Notes under the pieces: generated by a model | What the model was told of the DNA's origin: nothing | The model's input: the letters and a program-made list of their open reading frames with translations, nothing else | The model's database searches: none | Translations under genes and position numbers: made by a program | Part shown: piece after piece, positions 15,769 to 18,186 of the stretch | Layout of the letters: every line of letters starts with the position of its first letter | Position numbering within the stretch: the first letter of the stretch is position 1 | Assembly (NCBI GenBank): GCA_039188975.1 | Contig: JBCCYT010000086.1 | Span: 1 to 18,186, forward strand | Direction of reading: 5' to 3' | From: UBA11606 sp039188975 | GTDB lineage: Bacteria; Actinomycetota; Acidimicrobiia; Acidimicrobiales; Aldehydirespiratoraceae | DNA length: 18,186 nucleotides

Positions 15769-17334
15769 TCAATCCCATTGGGCGGTGATCAACCATTGGC
15801 CGCTGGTGAGGGTGATCAGGTGGGCTCGGCCATCGATGGTGATCACTTGGAGGCGTGCGTGGCGGGTGTGCGCCTCGGGATCCCACCAGCGTTCATCGAC
15901 CGGCCACGGCCCAGCCCAGCGCTCGACGTCGAGACGGCGACCGCGGGCCGCGAGCACTGCCGGTGGCGCCGAGAGCAACCCTCGACCGGTGACGGTGACC
16001 AGCGCGTCAGCCACATCGAGGACATCGATCGGGATCGGCTCGGCCAGCACCCGAGTCGGCGATGGGGCCGGCAATGCGCCAGGCCAGGGCGCCGCATCCG
16101 GCGGCGGGGCGAGCGACCGGCCCGACAATTCGACCGTCGCCGCTGGAACGAGCCGAAGCTGCTCGTTGGCGTGACGGCCACCGCCCAACTCGGGAACGAG
16201 CACCGCGTCGGCGCCAAGCTGGCCCTGCAGCCGAGCCGCAACCCGAGCCGCTCGCTGGTCGACTTCGGTTTCACCACCCCAGAAGCCGAGTTGACGACCT
16301 TTCGCCGCGATGAGTTCGTCGGGCACCAACGACAGTCGGGTGATGCCGCTGCTCGGGCGCACGGCCGCGGACCCGTTCAACCAGCCGTCGAGCTGCCATC
16401 GCACCCGATCGGCAACCGCCGCGTCGGACAGGGCTCCTTCGTGACGCCAGAACCGAACGAGTTCTTCGCCGTATTCGGTTTCGGCTTCGATCCCGATCCG
16501 CACACATGTGACCCCGTCTCGGCCGAGCCGACGATGCAGTTCGTCGGCAAGCGTGCGGGCGAGAAACGCGACCCGATCGACCCGATCGGCTGGCGGATCG
16601 ATCTCGGCCGACACCGACCAGTCGACCGGCGGGTGACGAGCATCGGGGGGCCGCTCGTCGAGGCCCGACGCCAACCGATGCGCAGCGAGCCCTTCGGTCC
16701 CGAACCGAGCGAGCACATCGGCCGCCGGCAACGCCGCAAACGCGCCGAGCGTGCGGATGCCGAGCCGTCGCAAGACGTCGACGAGGTCAGGACGGTCGAG
16801 CACGTCGATGTTCATCGGCGCCAAGAAGCCAGCGCCGTCGCCTACCTCGACGAGATGGGTTGGTGCAGTCGTCGATGCGGCGCGCGCCGCAAGCTCCGCT
16901 GCGAACGGGCCGTCGGCGACCCCGATCCGCACGTCGGTCCGGCCGGCGACGACCTCGGCCAGGCGAGCCTGCACGAGTTCGGCGACGGCTGCATCACCAC
17001 CGAAGTAGCGAGACGGGCCTCGCATGACCAGCGCGCAGGTTCCTGGCCGAGTGACTTCAACCCGAGGGGTCACGTCGTCGAGCGCAGCGACGACCGGCTC
17101 GAACAACCGTGCTTCTCTCGCTTCGTCGCGTTCGTGGAGTTCGAGCTCAGCACAGCGGCCTTGCGCGGCTCGACGCCGCAGCCCTCTCGTCACCCCGTGG
17201 GCTCGGGCTCCGGGCGATGCGGCAACGATGCGGTTGGCGAACACCACCGCAACCGGATCGGCGAGATCGGCACCGGTCGCCACGACCGGCCAGTCAGGAC
17301 ACCACGCCACCAGCGTGCGAATCGGCGCACTCAT
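15769..17334 (-). CDS. imuB: ImuB, catalytically inactive Y-family polymerase-like mutasome adaptor
   Basis: A 521-residue protein. It keeps the Y-family layout: palm start LVAWCPDWPVVA (8-19), fingers with ARAHGVTRGLRRRAAQGRC (43-61), thumb HhH region RRLGIRTLGAFAALP (189-203) and little finger. It lacks the metal-binding acidic residues: CPDWPV replaces the DxD-F motif, and MRGPSRYFGG (104-113) replaces the Asp-Glu motif. QLGFWGG (348-354) matches the clamp-binding motif known from mycobacterial ImuB. The C-terminus has the ImuB-typical GPWPVDERWWDPEAHTR (about 471-487) and ends AQWD. ImuB links ImuA' and DnaE2 to the sliding clamp during SOS mutagenesis. Its ATG overlaps the imuA' stop (ATGA), so it is coupled and SOS-induced. 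Confidence 0.93.
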   Translation of the reverse strand: MSAPIRTLVAWCPDWPVVATGADLADPVAVVFANRIVAASPGARAHGVTRGLRRRAAQGRCAELELHERDEAREARLFEPVVAALDDVTPRVEVTRPGTCALVMRGPSRYFGGDAAVAELVQARLAEVVAGRTDVRIGVADGPFAAELAARAASTTAPTHLVEVGDGAGFLAPMNIDVLDRPDLVDVLRRLGIRTLGAFAALPAADVLARFGTEGLAAHRLASGLDERPPDARHPPVDWSVSAEIDPPADRVDRVAFLARTLADELHRRLGRDGVTCVRIGIEAETEYGEELVRFWRHEGALSDAAVADRVRWQLDGWLNGSAAVRPSSGITRLSLVPDELIAAKGRQLGFWGGETEVDQRAARVAARLQGQLGADAVLVPELGGGRHANEQLRLVPAATVELSGRSLAPPPDAAPWPGALPAPSPTRVLAEPIPIDVLDVADALVTVTGRGLLSAPPAVLAARGRRLDVERWAGPWPVDERWWDPEAHTRHARLQVITIDGRAHLITLTSGQWLITAQWD

Positions 17335-18071
17335 GCGTCACGAGCGAGCGGTTCAGCCGCAGGCGGTGCGAGTTCGGCGATGGCCCCACCCGGACCCGGC
17401 ACCAACACCTCCAACGACCGAGGGCGCGACGCCGACCCGCGACCGCCGCCCTCGATCCGAAGACGCCGGGCGGTCAACACGCCGTGCCCATCGCCCAAAC
17501 CAGCCCATTCGCCAGCCGCGACATCGAGCTGCACATCAGCACCGACCGGCCAACGATCCCCGACATGGATCAGCACCGAACCGCGCTCTCGCAACCGGGC
17601 CGCCATCCGGCGAGCGTCGGCCTCTCGAACACGGTGCCGAGGCGCGACCACCACAACATCGACGGATCCGATGAGTGCGGCCAACGCCGACGACCAGGTG
17701 TCGGGCTCGGGACGTACGACCAGCAGTCGTTCGAGCGCCACCCCGAGCTCACCGACCGCAGCCAGCCCGAGGTCGGGATCGCCGACGACCGCCGTCCAGG
17801 CTCCCGAAGCCGACGGACCCGCCGCCACCGCCAAGGCCAACGCCGTCGCCCCCGATCCGCGCACACCGACGACGCTGCCTCGCCGCAGCGCTCCTTCCGG
17901 GAACAGCGACACCAACGGGCCGAGCACCGGCATGGTCTGCTCGCGGGCGAGCGCCATCGGAGTGACCCGATCGCCGACGAGGCGAAGGTCGGCGCGACGG
18001 GTCGACGCATCGGCTCGCTCGTCGAGCTCGAAGTGCTCAACGGCGAGATTGCGCGCCTGGCCCGTTGCCAT
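17331..18071 (-). CDS. imuA': ImuA' mutasome protein (RecA-like fold)
   Basis: A 246-residue protein in the position and of the type of actinobacterial ImuA'. Features are PVLGPLVSLFPEGALRRGSV (48-67), a P-loop-like GVRGSGAT (69-76) in which the Walker A Lys is replaced by Ala, and a hydrophobic strand VDVVVVAPRHRVREADARRM (about 140-159). The C-terminal region is Gly/Arg-rich. It interacts with ImuB in the SOS mutasome and is needed for damage-induced mutagenesis; loss of the Lys suggests it does not hydrolyse ATP in the RecA way. The frame continues upstream to 18170, but that would put the promoter and SOS box inside the gene. ATG 18071 lies six bases after the -10, so it is chosen and the mRNA is probably leaderless. 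Confidence 0.88.
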   Translation of the reverse strand: MATGQARNLAVEHFELDERADASTRRADLRLVGDRVTPMALAREQTMPVLGPLVSLFPEGALRRGSVVGVRGSGATALALAVAAGPSASGAWTAVVGDPDLGLAAVGELGVALERLLVVRPEPDTWSSALAALIGSVDVVVVAPRHRVREADARRMAARLRERGSVLIHVGDRWPVGADVQLDVAAGEWAGLGDGHGVLTARRLRIEGGGRGSASRPRSLEVLVPGPGGAIAELAPPAAEPLARDA

Positions 18072-18106
18072 CGCGCGAGTATCGAACACATGTTCGCATA
18101 CTGCAA
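18072..18106 (-). promoter_or_regulatory. imuA'-imuB promoter with SOS (LexA) box
   Basis: TTGCAG (18106-18101), a 17-base spacer and GATACT (18083-18078) form a strong sigma70-type promoter; CGCGCG then reaches the ATG at 18071. TCGAAC-ACAT-GTTCGC (18082-18097) is an actinobacterial LexA box lying across the spacer and touching the -10. A half-site CGAAC lies further upstream near 18111. Confidence 0.87.
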
Positions 18107-18153
18107 GGGCGAACACGCGGAATGGTCGACGACCTGGCAGGGTTGTTGCCGCT

Positions 18154-18186
18154 ATGCGCATTGACGTCACCGAGGCAGCCGCCGCC
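18154..18186 (+). CDS. Possible start of a divergent gene, cut by the window edge
   Basis: ATG 18154 opens MRIDVTEAAAA and runs off the window. The short N-terminus recalls Phd/YefM-type antitoxins (M-x-I-x-V-T-E-A), but eleven residues cannot decide. There is no clear ribosome site. It would be divergent from imuA', with the SOS promoter between them. Confidence 0.3.
   Translation, partial: MRIDVTEAAAA

Noticed and set aside
1..18186. CRISPR arrays, insertion sequences, tRNA or rRNA genes
   Set aside because: I looked for regularly spaced repeats, transposase motifs with terminal repeats and tRNA-like cloverleafs by eye and saw none; a tool-based scan could still find something small.

Overview
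The window is high-GC bacterial DNA, densely packed with genes. Gene content points to an actinobacterium: an imuA'/imuB/dnaE2 mutagenesis cassette, LexA boxes of the CGAAC-N4-GTTCG type, an ECF sigma factor coupled to a large membrane-anchored protein, and several genes with no leader before the start codon. I favour a lineage such as Acidimicrobiia, but that placement is inference from style, not from a search.

Layout, left to right. Positions 1-596 (minus) hold the first two thirds or so of an MgtE/SLC41-like cation transporter, cut by the window edge. It is divergent from a LemA-family gene (634-1188, plus), whose 3' end overlaps a convergent nitronate monooxygenase-like gene (1131-2078, minus). 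From 7342 leftwards to 1131 there is a probable operon: ECF sigma factor, then two tandem paralogous single-pass proteins with acidic linkers and Asp-box-like extracellular repeats, then the flavoprotein. The sigma gene has a close match to an ECF-type promoter (GGAACC-N16-CGTCTA) ending six bases before a GTG start. Next, on the minus strand, comes dnaE2 (7427-10789), with a palindromic SOS box embedded in its promoter. Two 2-oxoglutarate/Fe(II) dioxygenase genes overlapping by GTGA lie at 10841-12858. A gene-poor spacer (12859-13170) and an exact 4 x 16 bp tandem repeat (13171-13234) run into the 3' end of an eight-helix membrane protein gene (13224-14399). A small SRPBCC gene (14425-14853, plus) converges on an SH3b lipoprotein gene (14904-15734, minus). 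imuB and imuA' (15769-18071, minus) form an ATGA-overlapped operon with its own SOS promoter. At the far right edge a divergent plus-strand gene may begin.

How the genes work together. ImuA', ImuB and DnaE2 are the three known parts of the actinobacterial SOS mutasome. ImuB is a polymerase-dead adaptor carrying a clamp-binding motif, and DnaE2 is the error-prone polymerase. Here they are split into two transcription units more than 5 kb apart, but both promoters share one design: a SOS box between the -35 and -10, and the ATG exactly six bases after the -10. The sigma operon looks like an envelope-sensing circuit: an autoregulated sigma factor, a coupled membrane protein with a short cytoplasmic arm that could hold it, and a paralogous surface protein.

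The most notable points are the recurrence of the six-base gap between -10-like hexamers and start codons at up to six genes, the duplicated helical module inside the two exported proteins, and the promoter-level coordination of the split mutasome.
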